Source of the DNA: Ailanthus altissimus | Lineage: Eukaryota; Streptophyta; Magnoliopsida; Sapindales; Simaroubaceae | Assembly: GCA_946807835.1 (NCBI GenBank) | Contig: OX327699.1 | Location: 5,387,001 to 5,451,000, forward strand | Direction of reading: 5' to 3' | DNA: 64,000 nt | Part shown: positions 34,471-46,677 of the stretch, piece by piece | Position numbering within the stretch: position 1 is the stretch's first letter | Layout: each line of letters starts with the position of its first letter | Program-made: the position numbers and the translations under genes | The notes under the pieces: generated by a model | What the model was told of the DNA's origin: nothing | Databases searched by the model: none | Seen by the model: the letters and a program-made list of their open reading frames with translations, nothing else

Positions 34471-37400
34471 ATGGTGTCAAAATTGGCTTCTATTGCTAAA
34501 GCACGATCAAAGAAATTCAAATCGACTGAGGCTGTCAAAACTCCCTTGACACTGCTTTCTCATTGGTCAGGTTGCCTTTAAGGTACTTACTTGTATAGCC
34601 GATTCATCTCAATACATATTAGGTCTCTATAACACATCAATTATCTTTAAATACCTTAGGATTTTTCTAGCCCATAGTAAAGATCCCATGAGGTTTAGCT
34701 AAGAGCATGATATGTCAAATTGGTCGACTTCTAGGTCAATTAGGTTATGGCTAAAATCGATTAGTGAGTTTAAGGGGTGGCTTAATCGTTTAGAACCTTA
34801 TTTCTCATCTACCTGGAAATTAACTCAGATCTATGATCTCATTTAGTTGCTCTAGTATTAGATTCCCCTTCATAATAAACTCATATCGGCCACATTACTT
34901 TTTTAGTCCAGAGCCTGCAATGCATTTTGTTTCAGGTTCGGCTACATGACACCTACCTTTTACAACTTGGTCAACCTTTTTAACCTGTCCATTTATGGGG
35001 TTCAAATCAACACTGAGTTTTTTTGTAGGCAAGCTCAACCTCTATGTAATGAAAGCCAAATCTAGTTTTGGAAATTTCATGAATAAATATAAAGAACAAT
35101 CAGCTACTCCTTCTAAAATAGAACACATCGCCTTCCTCCTTTATTGGTTATGCAAATATGGCTTGTGCAACTTTTCTAAAACAATAACTAGAGAGTACCT
35201 TAAGGTTGCAACCGCCTTAGTAGAAGGCTTGAACCTAGCCTTCAACCCTTTCTTTCTTTTCTATTTATATAGGAGTTTATTTGACATTCTTCTGGCTAAA
35301 GGTGAGACATCCTTCCCCAATACTAATGGTCCTCTTTGGATCCTTTATTTTTAGATATCAACCTATTTTCTCCATTTCTTTGATGTCACTTCCCAACTGT
35401 GTCCAAATCAATTTAGCTGTTATGCCCCTTGGCTATTATAGTGGAAACTTAGGGAGTATAATTTTAAAGATTTCTTCCACCACCCCGTTCGTAAATGATA
35501 GAGACTTCCGTTAGCTTAAGCTATCCTTTTTTTTATTTTGATTAGACAAGATGGTCTTACAAGGACAACCACTCCAATAAAAAAAAAAGCCGATCTTGAT
35601 GCTAAGTGATACAATTCTTGGGTGAGCTACTTATTAGCTAGAGATTTACACCACAGGGTTATCATTGCTGCAACGAATAATAATAAGTGTGGAACAAGGA
35701 CTTATCATCCTCAGTGAGTTAGTTGACAATTTTGATGTGTCTAAGTCATTCCTCATTCTATTTTTTTTTCAGCCAATCAAAACTTTAGGTCAAGGGTTGT
35801 CTTCAAAATGTCATACTTTGTCCACGAAACCTCCTAAGTATCAGCTCAGCTTAAGGAGTCTCTTCAGTTGAACTACCTTCCAATATCCTCTGGTCGACTT
35901 GACTTGTTTGATGAATATTGGGAGCAAAAAGTCAACCTTCATTTCAGTCTTCCATTATATGAAGCACTTCATTGTTATAAATTTGAAGTCTCTAACATTG
36001 GTACTACTTTGTAGGTCGGAAAGAAGAAGACAAAAGGTAAGCTTATTCAAGAAATCTTTACCTTTGAACAATTTTATGGTTTTAAATATAATTACAATAA
36101 TTTGAAAGAAATTAGAAAGTTGTGTCATTAAAGAAAAAGAGAACTTCTGATAAAACACAAATGGTCAGCCATAGAACGTCAAACCAAATGGGTTCAGTCT
36201 GACAACCCCTGGTTGGAAGAGGTTTTATTTAAGCAACGATTTATGGATTCAAGTCCTCAAATTCCAATGGCCAAGTTTAGTATAGTTAGAAATATTCCAT
36301 GCAAACAAAAAATTCAGCCAACATAGACTAACTTATATTTATATGATTATAATAAACATAATTTTGATCCTGAGTTAGTCAAGATGGTTGGTGATATGTC
36401 CTGACAAAGTATAATAACTTAGTTTTTTTTTTACTTGATAATGTTTTAATTTTAAATCTTTGTCGATTTATTTTTGTCAGAAGCCATCCCTTCCCTTATC
36501 GATGCTTCTCCTGCTAAAGAAGGCAAAGATGAGCCAGCTTCTCCAAAGATGAGGCTTAAGGTATTATATATTAGCTTTAAATTTTTGTAACTTTTAGTTA
36601 TGAGAATCGGCCATTATATCTTTTCTTTCATTTCTTTTTAAACAATGGCAAAGAATCCTTTATCAATAAAGATAGTGCACTAAAAAATGACTTCAAAAGA
36701 ATCGAGTACGTCTATACATTCAAAGATGCCCACGCTTACACTGACCCCAAACAGAAACTCTCCAACCATTGTCATCAAGGATGGATCTAATGAGGACGTC
36801 AAGGTTCCTTAGGAAAAGGTTGGAGAAACAGAGAGTCTCTCCTACTGCTCTACTTTATAAGCCGATGAAGCCCATACCGAAACCTCATTTAAAGCTTAAC
36901 AGTGCTACTTTTGTGGCTGATATCTTTAGCATACTTCTCTAGGAATCTGATTCTAAAAGTGATGACTCAGAGAATTCGTCTACTGATCAATCAACATCTT
37001 TTCCTTCCCTGGCTCTTCATTCTTAAGTGCTGGCTATGATTGACCAGCTAAAGAATTTGGAGTCTCAATTGGCCGATATATTATTAAATGATCATTTTGT
37101 GTTGGATTTTAACAAGAAAATAAAGTTCTTTTTTTATAACTCCACAACCTATATCATGTTGGTCGGCCTGAAGATGACAATTGATGATTTTGTTCCATCT
37201 TTCACTAGCCTAGTTAAGAAAACAAAATCAACCGTAGAGGTCATTTAGGAGGTCGAAAATAAAGCTTAAAAAAAAAGAGCCTGAATCGGCTTGAAACTCA
37301 ATGGATGTTAGAGGCCCGTGAGCTAGGTATCTAGAGCTTAAATGCTAAGAAAAGAATTACTACTTTGGAGGCCGAAATGGAGAAGCTAAATACAGCTAAG

Positions 37401-37590
37401 GCTGAGAGGAACTAGAAATCCTAGACTTTGGCTCAGCAAATTCTTAATAACCGTCTAAAGAAGATGACCTTAAAGAAGAGCCTTAAGTTGTAGAATGAAA
37501 AGGTACCCTGAACTGAGCAAGATATGAGCTGAGCTGTGGACGCGAAAATAGCCAATATCATTTCTTCTTTGAAAAAAATATAAATGTAAA
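34471..37590 (+). pseudogene. Plant mobile domain (PMD) frame, antisense inside the Tat element
   Basis: The start is MVSKLASIAKARSKK at 34471, after a possible TTGTAG splice acceptor. The PMD core is clear but frameshifted: FRFGYMTPTFYNLVNLFNLS (34931-34990), then SKIEHIAFLLYWLCKYG with SKTITREYLKVATALVEGLN (34995-35260), and NTNGPLWI (about 35320). The PMD family is known from Arabidopsis MAIN/MAIL proteins (nuclear, linked to silencing and gene expression) and from transposable elements. Beyond 35.5 kb come fragments of the usual C-terminal region and a charged, probably coiled-coil tail (37020-37500). It is on the strand opposite to gag-pol, between integrase and 3' LTR. Its function in the element is unknown. 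Many stops show it is no longer expressed as one protein. Confidence 0.75.
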
Positions 37591-37999
37591 TGAAATCGGC
37601 CTTCATAGCCTTTGTACTAAAAATATTTCAATGAATATAAAGGTTGTTGATATTCTTGCTCACTTGTCTTGTGAATCGTCTTTTTACCAATTTTAAAGAA
37701 TCTGACCAATTAAAGTGTTTCTAATTTGAAGGAATTCAATCGACATAATTGGCTTTTTATTAATAATTAATACAAATGTTATTACAATCGGCTTATAATA
37801 AATATTTTAACCAATTTAACAAATTAGATCTTCTAAGATTAGAATATCCTCTTATCAATTCCTTCCTAAATAATCAGCTGATAAGACTTCAAATACTTTT
37901 CATTGATCGGCCTTGGATGTTTGATTCCTTTTAAGTCGCTCAATAAATATGTCCCCCTTACCAATAATATCGACAGTCTTAAATGGGCCTTCCCAATTT

Positions 38000-39005
38000 A
38001 GGCTAAACTTTCTCAAAGTTTGTTCTTTTGAGTTGATTGGTAAGACGACTTTTATAATTAGTCGTTGCTTTTAAAAGACTTGAACATTATCTTTTTGTTA
38101 TAAGACATTTCTATCCTCTTTTTTTGCACTTCAAGTCAGTTCAATGCTTCAACTCGACTTTGAAATTTTTTTTGTCTCTTCTATCATCGTATCTTAATAT
38201 TATTTAGTGCTTAACTTGCCTTGTTGTCATTTTTTGATAGAGCCAGCTATGAGTTATATTAAGATCATGGCTTCATAGCCATAGATTAACTAGTAAAAGG
38301 TTGCTCTAGTGGCCGTCTTTGGGTTGACCCTGTTAGCCCAAAGAACCTCTTGTAACATTTTGTGCCAGGCTCTAAGATTATCTTCAATCACTTTTTTTTA
38401 ATCCAAGTATTATTGACTTTTTAGTTGATTCAACTTGTCCATTAGATTAGCATAGTAAAGGGTACTATGAATCACTGTAATGCCAATTTTGATTTTTGCA
38501 AAATCGACCATGTCCTCCCCTTTGAAATGGCTCAGTGGTCAGTTGTGATTTTATCTGAAAGCCAATGTCGATATATGATATTCTCTTTGATGAACTTAAT
38601 CATTGACTATTGAGTGAAATAATTGGTTGACTAAAATAAAGACATATTGCTTTGAAGATTGTGGGTAAAGTTTTCTAATTATGTCCATTGCCAATCCTCT
38701 AAATGGCTAAGGTCTGATAACTCATACATCTCTTCAACTGGGATGATCTGAAGTGGATCGTGCCTCTAAAATCCTTTGCAACCTTTTTCGTAGTCATGAC
38801 AATCTTTCTCTATGGTTGATCACCAGAAACCATTTTTTAGAAAGGATTTCTTCATCGTCTGACTGCTTAAATGTGCTCCTGTCAACCCTTCGTATGATTC
38901 AGCCATAACTAATATGTATTCTTTTGGGCTAATACATTTCAGTAGTTCTCTCAAGTATCTTATTCTAAATAATTCTCCTACAAAAAGGGTGAATTTTGGT
39001 GCCAT
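38000..39005 (-). pseudogene. Tat integrase relic
   Basis: Zinc-binding part near 39005-38800 (LVMAESYEGLTGAHLSSQTM, KNGFW, with the second half of the HHCC damaged). The core is frayed, and the C-terminal core is at about 38400-38240 (EDNLRAWHKMLQEVLWANRV, YGYEAMILI), a typical Tat/Athila integrase signature. Several stops. Confidence 0.75.
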
Positions 39006-39014
39006 GATCTTTAT

Positions 39015-39863
39015 TCATCGATTGGCATTGAAATCCAAAATTTTCCAATCCACATTTAGGTTAATTTGTAAAATTGACCACTTCTTTTCTTGTTTTAGTA
39101 CATTACTAACAAGACATGAATTGGGCCAATAGATCAGTGAGATTTCTTCAATCACTTTTTTGAATCTAGATGCCCATTGAGCTAAGTCATTGGCTTCTAA
39201 AGTGTTTATAGTTGTCAAAAATTTGATCAGGGTAAAATGAAACCCTTCAAGAAGATGGCAAGCTTCATTGTAATATGGTATCAGTAGATTGGCTTCACAA
39301 TTATATTCATAAGTTACTTGCTTAATAACTAGTAATAAGTCGCCTCTAACTTCAATATCTTTTACCCTCATCTTCACTAGTATTTCAAGGCCGTTGATTA
39401 GTGCTTTATATTCGGCTTAGTTATTAGTGCAAGAGAAGTTCAATATAAAAGACATCTTCTTCTTCAAGCTATATGGAGAGATTAAAATAATGCTAGCCCC
39501 AACTGCTTATGTTGTTTTTGAACTATCAAACTATAATTGTCAATTTTGATTACTAATATATCCTATTTCTAAATTGGCATTAGTATAATAAGGTGACAAA
39601 TGATCTGCTAGAAAATAAGCTAATTCTTGTTATTTAATTGCCTTTTGGGGGATGTATTTCAAGAAAAATTTCAACAGCCCGATTGCCCATTTGTTAAGCC
39701 AATTCTTTAAAAATGGCTTTGATAGAAGATATTTTATAATATCATTTTGGCTTACCACATGTACAATAGTTGACAATAAATAATATCTTAGTTTTATGTA
39801 TGAGAAATATAGAGTCAAACATAACTTCTCGATCGTTGTGTATCTTATTTCAACATTATTCAA
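39015..39863 (-). pseudogene. Tat RNase H relic
   Basis: The 39863-39630 part (EIRYTTIEKLCLTLYFSYIK, LLKFFLKYIPQKAIK) is the RT-linked RNase H C-terminus. The 39377-39015 part (DIEVRGDLLLVIKQVTYEYN, ANDLAQWASRF) resembles the extra, archaeal-type RNase H that marks the Tat lineage. Presence of this second domain supports the Tat call. Confidence 0.7.
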
Positions 39864-40049
39864 GATTTGACTAAGATAATAGACGACTTTCTCTACTCAC
39901 TGCTGTTTTTAGGCTAACATATTGCCAATTGATTTTTCAACTGCTAAAATATAAGGATAAGAGGTTGGTTAGATTTTGGTAGACCATGCCTGGTGAACTT
40001 ATGATGTATTTTTTAATTTCGTTGAAGATTTGTTGGTGATGTAGTGTCC

Positions 40050-40990
40050 ACTTAAACTCTTTACTATCTTTTAGTTTGAGCAAAGGCGACCAAGAATGAA
40101 GTCGACCGGCCGAGTTTGAAATAAATCGCCTTAAAAATGTATTTTATTGATTAGTTGTTGGAGTTTTTTCTTGATTTTAGTGCAACTGTCTTTATTATGG
40201 CATTAACTTTGTTCTGGTCCACTTCTATTCTTAGTTGGTGTACTAAAAATTCAAGAAAATTTCTAGCTGATACTCTAAACGAGCACTTTAGATGGTTCAT
40301 TTTCAACTGATGGAATGACATTCTATTAAAAACCGATTTTAAATCGGCAATATATGTTTCATGTGAATTAGATTTGATGACTACATCATCAATATATACT
40401 TACAAAAATCGGTCAATCATATCATTGAAGGTTGTATTCGTTGCCCTCTATTATGATGCTCTGGCATTCTTTAATAACATCACTATCTATTTGTATGTCC
40501 AGATAGCCCCTGGGCATCTAAACACTATCTTACTGACATTTAATTTTTTTAATAAAAATCTGATTGTATCTTGAATGGCCATCAAAGAAGCTCAAATTTT
40601 CATAACTTGCATCTGAATCAACTAGTATATCGGCTATAAGTGTGAGATATTCATCTTTGGCGGTTGTCGTGTTTAAATTCTTAAAGTCGATGGAAAGGAA
40701 AAGTTTTCCCTTTTTCTTGATAACGGGAACTGCATTTGATAGCTACTCCATGTAGTTTGATAGTCTGATGAAATCGACTTGGAGGAGCCTTTTTATTTCT
40801 GTTGCTATATTTTCTTCGACCTCTCTAGATATCTTTCTCATGTGTTGTAAAGTTAAAATTCATTCTTGATTGAGAGGCTATGTTCTATAAAATCTCGACT
40901 TAGACTAATTCTCTGTAGTCTAATGTAAAGCAATCCTTATATTCCCTCAATATTGCCACTAATTTAGTCTTAAATGCTAAATTCAAGTGT
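40050..40990 (-). pseudogene. Tat reverse transcriptase relic
   Basis: The clearest block is 40440-40180: MIDRFL, one stop, then VYIDDVVIKSNSHETYIADL with the catalytic Asp pair kept (about 40371-40397), followed by MNHLKCSFRV and QNKVNAIIK. KNARAS and NTTFNDM just before match the usual KNAGATYQR region. Confidence 0.8.
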
Positions 40991-41280
40991 TCACTTATGA
41001 AAATCGGCCTAGGCTTATCCTCGGTTCCCAAATTAATCTCTTAAAGTTGGCTTTAGGTCTAAGGATTGAGGTCGTTTAACTTTTGTGAGGCTGGTTTTAC
41101 TTTTCTTAATTTATGACCGATTTAAGGATCTTGATTTTGGTCCTCGTATATGCAATCGACCAAGGCTGACATGTAAATTCTCTTTTGTCTATTCATTTAA
41201 GAAGTAAACTAAAGGTTGGCTTATCTTAACTGTTGTTAGCCAAGATAACTTTTTCTTTAAGATTTGTTTTGTTTCGTTGA

Positions 41281-41565
41281 TCAGTGATTTGGTCGGGTCC
41301 TTTTTATATCGGCCATCATTAGTCTTCTAAGGATAGAGGTATTGACGGACGAGTCATATAAAGATGCCAATACTACTTGTGTATCACTCGCAAAAGGCTT
41401 CGGATCAGCGTGGATTATTTCTACGGACCCGTTTAGTTGCCATCTAAAAATTATTTGATGCATGCTTAATGGCAAATTCTTGTTCAAATAGATATAATCT
41501 CTTTCCAACAAGATGTTGTAGTCACTTAGTACATTGACTACATAAAATTGTTCATCTTGTTCCAA
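41281..41565 (-). pseudogene. Tat protease/linker relic
   Basis: FYVVNVLSDYNILLERDYIY and LPLSMHQIIFRWQLNGSVEI correspond to the conserved stretch after the protease active site in Tat/Athila polyproteins (the consensus has YNALLGRPWL and STLHQ). The active-site D-S/T-G itself was not located. Confidence 0.7.
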
Positions 41566-42070
41566 GTGACCAATTTTTTACTCTAAGCAATGTAAATCCA
41601 TTTACTAGGGTTTCACGTCTAACAAAATCAGACATAATTATCTCTGACAACTCCAAGTCGGCTTTAGCAATTCCAAGTTTCTTTAACATTCGTAGAGATA
41701 AAATATTTACACCTGACCCATTATCAATAAAGACCCTTTTGCAAAGGACTTTATTAAGGTTGGATTTGACATAAAGTGCCCGAATATGTTAGGTCATTCC
41801 ATCAGATGGTTGGGGAAGAGTAAGCAATGTCAATTCTTAAGGCTCTTCACTAATAGCTTTGCATACCTTTACCATGTCCCTATTAAGGATAGAATTTTGA
41901 CCAGGTTTGGGTTAGAAAGACTGTGGTAGCAGAACAACCATATTAATGGCCTCTTCTAGCTCACTGGCCCTCTGGGTGGCTTTGTCCTTTTTAACAAGCA
42001 CCTAAACTTTCTTTGGAGATTGGCAATTTTTAATGATCAACTTTGACTTTAACTGATTTTTCGATGTTCT

Positions 42071-43313
42071 TAATAGGGGGTTAATTAGGTCTAATATTTT
42101 CATCTTTCAAGTTTAATATTCATTAGTTTAAATTAATATAATTTGAATTTTTTTTATGTGCTTTATTGTTATTTTGTAGGCTTTAAGTCAATAAAGTAAA
42201 TAAAATCCAAATAAAATAAGTCAAAAATATCAAATTTGCTACGGTACTCTGCTATAATATATTGTTACAGTGATGAGTTAGAGTAACTTTATTGCAGTGC
42301 CAATGTTATGGCGCCCAAGATAATGTGTTCAGCGCCGCAACACCCAAAATTCAGCGCACGACGCTACATGAATAGTAACGCACGAACAGTAACTATATGT
42401 GAAGTAAATCCTAATTTGACTTATATTTGATGTTTTAATCTAATTTGAAGATATAAAACTTATAAATAAAAGACCAAAAAGCCTAATTCAAGAAAGGAAA
42501 GAAAGAAAAAGAGATAGAAAAAAGATAAAGCAATTTTTGGAATATCAAACAGACTGAAAGATTGAAGACTGTAGTAAAATTAAATTTATCTCTTCAACTC
42601 TTTATCTTTCTAGTTTTCTATGATTCTTATGATGTTATTTTTTATAAGCTCTAGAACTATTTATTTCACCATAAGTTAAGTTTCTATTCTAAAGGTTACA
42701 ACTTTAAACTTGATATATGATTGAATTCAAATTCTTTTCTTACTTTTATAAACTTAATAATAGAATTGCTCAATTATTTTATACTTAATACTTTCTAATT
42801 ACTTGATCACTAATAGATTATTGTGGAAATCCTAATGTGAGATAGATATACACTTACATGGATTAATAGATTAGTTTTTAATGAATCTTATTTTCATTTG
42901 ATTACCATTGACATATAGGTAATTGTTAGGGTAAGTTACAGTCACTTGACTATCGACAGAAGCTTGTAATGATATTAGGGATCTAGCCAACAATTCATAT
43001 TGAGAGATTAACTTAAGAAAATATTAATTGGTTCGAGTAATATATCAAGAGATAGTTGTAATCCTAAATTGTATCTATTCTTAGTACTTTTATCTTGTTC
43101 TCTTTAATCTTTTCTATCTTGTTAAAAAAAATTTGTTATTTAGTTTAGATTACCATTTTTTTATTTTTCTCATCTGAATAAAATTAAATAGACATAATTT
43201 TAGTACTTACCATAAACAATAACAACAATTTCTTATATGAATGATACTCTAATGATCTTATATTACTTGTTTACGCTAGCGTACACTTACGCTTAGTTAG
43301 AAATCGTACATCA
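42071..43313 (+). repeat. 5' LTR of the Athila element
   Basis: It aligns with the 3' LTR and the solo LTR. TATA region TTATAAATAAAAGACC at about 42459. It ends CGTACATCA. The ATAGGTAATTGTTAGG and GCGTACACTTACGCTTAG blocks are shared by all three copies. Confidence 0.85.
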
Positions 43314-43318
43314 TGTTA

Positions 43319-43336
43319 TTGGCGTCGTTGTTGAAA
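43319..43336 (+). other. Primer-binding site of the Athila element (degenerate)
   Basis: TTGGCGTCGTTGTTGAAA, five bases after the LTR. The usual Athila sequence is TGGCGCCGTTGCCGGGGA, so the site is recognisable but mutated, mostly C to T. Confidence 0.75.
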
Positions 43337-43699
43337 AATTAATTTATTATTCTTACTAATACTAATACCAATCTATCTTACTTTTCCTTCAATTTTTTTA
43401 ATCTTATTTTTATAGTTACTTTTTTTTATACAGTTACTTTTTGTTTGTTTTTATTTTCATTTTTTATATATGTTTAATACATTCTTGATGGTTGAATACA
43501 ATCAAGCTGGAACACAAAGATTACTGTGAGATTTTGTTGTGTTATTAGTGGGCGACATACAGTCTAGCATTTGAAAACCTTCTTTAAATGTCGACTACTT
43601 TAAAATTTAGCCGAAGATGATTCAATTGTTGAAAACCTCGGTATAATTCAATGGACTGTCAAATGTAAATCCAAATAAGAATATTGTAAATTTCTTACA

Positions 43700-44700
43700 A
43701 ATTTGTAATTTATGCATGAAGTTTCGAATGATTTAGCTTAGAAATTCTTAGTAAAATGTTGCTCACTGGCCAAGACAACAATGATGAGGAACGCCATCAC
43801 TTCCTTTGTATAATGTGATTCAGAACCTTTAGATGAAGAATGGGAGAAAATTAAAAGGTTACTAAAAAAAGTGTCCACATTATAGAATTTTCAAATAGCT
43901 ACTTGTGCAAACAATCTACAATGGTTGTTAAAACAATTGAAGATAGTAATTAATGCTATTGCAGGGAGTACATTAATGAATAAGTCTGTTATTGATGCTT
44001 ATGAATTGTTAGAGGAGATGGCTTTTAATAATTATCAATGGATAGTTAAAAGTGTTGCAACAAAAAAAATCATAAAGAGGAGTGAACAAATCATTTGTGA
44101 TTTCTGTTGGTGACAACCATTCAAACGGCCAATGTATGGAGATTGCGCACTACATAGAAAATATTTTGAGCAGCAACATGATCCTAATTCTAACTACTAC
44201 AATCCGAGATGGATAGATCCTCTTAGCATGCCAATACAACCTCAGCAGCACCATGAAAAAGAATCAACTTTAGAAGAAATGTTCATACAGTATATGAAAT
44301 GGACAAACACCTCCTTTAGAGCTATATAGCCTCTTTAAGGACGCTAAAAAATCAAGTGGGCCAATTGGCCACATCATGGAATAATCATCCATAAGGCTCC
44401 GTGCACAACAATTCTGAGGTGGATCCAAGAGGAGATAAAGAGCAATACCAAAAAAATAAATTGAAAAGTGAACAAGAACTATCAATAGTTACTAAATCAT
44501 CTCAACCAAAGGAAAGTCATGATAAAGAAAACGAGCAAATAAAAGAGAGTCAACTAAAGAAGAAAAGGAATCAGTGGCATTTCAAAACAAAGACAGCCTA
44601 TACATTTCACCGCCACTTTTTTCACAAAGATTCTAAGAAAACAACCTTGAACATCAATAATTTTCTAAAAATACCTTCAATATTTCAAGGTTGACATAGT
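43700..44700 (+). pseudogene. Athila gag relic
   Basis: AIAGSTLMNKSVIDAYELLE with NNYQW (43960-44050) is the Athila capsid signature (GGSLMNKTYEEAYELLE-like). FEQQHDPNSNYYNPRW (44165-44218) and VGQLA-like remains near 44350 belong to the linker. NNSEVDPRGDKEQ (44401-44440) corresponds to the end of gag. RHFFHKDSKKTTLNINNFLK (44610-44670) starts the protease-proximal region. Frameshifts and stops throughout. Confidence 0.8.
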
Positions 44701-44839
44701 AATTTCGGAGGAACCACCATTATCTCCTAAAGTAAAACTAATGAAGGCTTTTCAACTAAAAACTCTTACAAAACTATGCAAGCTAAAGAAAAAGAATGAG
44801 CATTGCAAGATAAAGGAGAGGTAGATTGATAATGGCCAA

Positions 44840-45090
44840 CAAGGTGTAGTATTTCGATCTAAAATAAAATAGTTCTAGTAAGGCTCAAATCAAGGTGGTT
44901 GGGACCGCATCTAAAAGATTTTTTTTTATCAAGCTATGGAAGTCAAAGAAAAGAATTATTAATGCTTCAAGGTGCCGCCTGAAGTTCCATAAGCAAGATG
45001 CCTCAGACATGCAGTTTGATCTTCCATGAATAAAGGGAGACGTCAAGTTGATGATATTAAATCAAGCGCTTCTTAGAATAAAACCCAAGT
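44840..45090 (+). pseudogene. Athila integrase C-terminal remnant
   Basis: GVVFRSKIK, then QGGWDRI and FYQAMEVKEKNY with FKV, align loosely with the LLFNSRLKLFPGKLKSRW and GPF region at the end of Athila integrase. It follows the gag/protease junction within ~150 bp, which shows that the pol region between has been deleted. Confidence 0.55.
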
Positions 45091-45099
45091 AAATTTTTC

Positions 45100-46677
45100 T
45101 TTTTATGTAGTTCATTTTATTGCATTCTATTTTCTTTTCTTTTCTTTTCATTTTTTTTTAGTGTTAAAACAACAAGACAAGCATTTAAGAAGCAATTACA
45201 GCATTAGGAGATATAGAAATTCAATACCGTCACATCAAGGCAAAACGTTGCAATACTAAACCTTCATTTATTAGGAAAGTTTCTCACTCTCATTTTTATT
45301 TTTACCATTGGGGACAATATTAAATTTAAGTTTGGAGAGAGAAACACTTATCCTGTGTTTATTTTTTACTTACTTTTTACATGTCATTTTTTTCATTAAA
45401 AAAAATTGTGTTTAGGTTGTGATGACGATCATAAGTCAATGATTAAATAAATAAAATATTTGCTGAATATTTTTTTTTCTAGTCCCTAGGAAACAATAGA
45501 CATTGATATTATTATTGTACCAGAATTTTGTATTGATTTTAACCTTATTTTTTATCATTTATTCTTGAGCACGATGCAATAAAAGCTTATATTAATTGAA
45601 TTATTACTTAGAAATATTCATGTTTAAGTAGTATACCACAGTCTTGATGACTAACACTCTAGAACTTACTTAATTACTGCTTGAGGTGAAATCTTAGAAA
45701 ACAATTTATTTAATTACTGCTTAAGGTGAAATCTTAGGAAACACATGAATAGAAAAATAACATTATGCCATCTTTGAACTGCTTGAACCTTTCTAGTATA
45801 CCTTAGATATATATTTATCCTTAGTTACCCCTTTTGAACCTAAATACCCTTTTGTTTTTTCTTTATTTAACCACATTACAAGTCTAAGGCTTAAAGTTTA
45901 TTTATCCAAAAATTATCCATAATACCATAAACCATAAAGTTTACTTAGAAATACTCTTAAAAAGAAAAAGACTGTGATTGTATAAAAAAAAAAAAAAAAG
46001 GTACTAAAGTAGAAAGCAATTAATTCTAAATAGTATATATCAATCTAACTTTGGGAGTATTCCAAAAAAAAGAGAAAAGAACTCTTTAAAATTCTTTATA
46101 CCCCCATTTAAAAAAAAAAAATTTAAAAATAGTAGTTGAAAAGAATAATAGAAAACTCAATAAATTTGAGGGAAAATATAAATCAATAAAAAAAAGATCA
46201 AGAGGTTTCTAGGTTTAAAAGTTCATAATGTAATTTAAATTTTATATATTTATCCTTAGATCCTACCTTGACCCTAACATTTTATTACAAGCTAATTAAA
46301 ATTTTAAATAAATATCTAAATATGTATCTTTCTACATTAGTGAAGAGTGGTATAAAAAGCATTATAATGTCAAGACATCATCTTCTTGTATTATCTTAAA
46401 GTAATTGAGTAAATCTAAATATCATTTGACAATTTACTTGCATACACATACACAATAGCATTTTGAATTATTAAGAGTTGTTTATTAAATTTAAAAAAAA
46501 AATTTACCATTTTAATAGCCTTTGAGACAATGATTATGATCATATAGTCAACGTAGTATGTTATATTTTATTTAAATTTTCATTTCATTTTAAGTTATAT
46601 ATAATCTTTTCAAATTTTCTCTTTGGTTTTATTTTTCATTACTCGAGGACGAACAAACTCTTAAATTTGAGAGTATT
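45100..46677 (+). other. Athila 3' non-coding interior and polypurine-like tract
   Basis: No coding domain. CATTGGGGACAATATTAAAT (about 45311) followed by TTTGGAGAGAGA is the diverged Athila-type motif in which TTTGGGGGGAG is usual. ACTCGAGGACGA (46641 on) and AAATTTGAGAGTAT just before the 3' LTR is the degenerate polypurine tract. The rest is AT-rich. Confidence 0.6.

Noticed and set aside
34471..37590. PMD frame as a host MAIN/MAIL gene
   Set aside because: It is full of stops and frameshifts and lies between integrase and 3' LTR of the Tat element, so a functional host gene is excluded; an element-borne frame is the better reading.
36000..38000. Short plus-strand frames at 35899-36105 and 37027-37248 as separate genes
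   Set aside because: They are fragments of the decayed PMD C-terminal region with no start context of their own.
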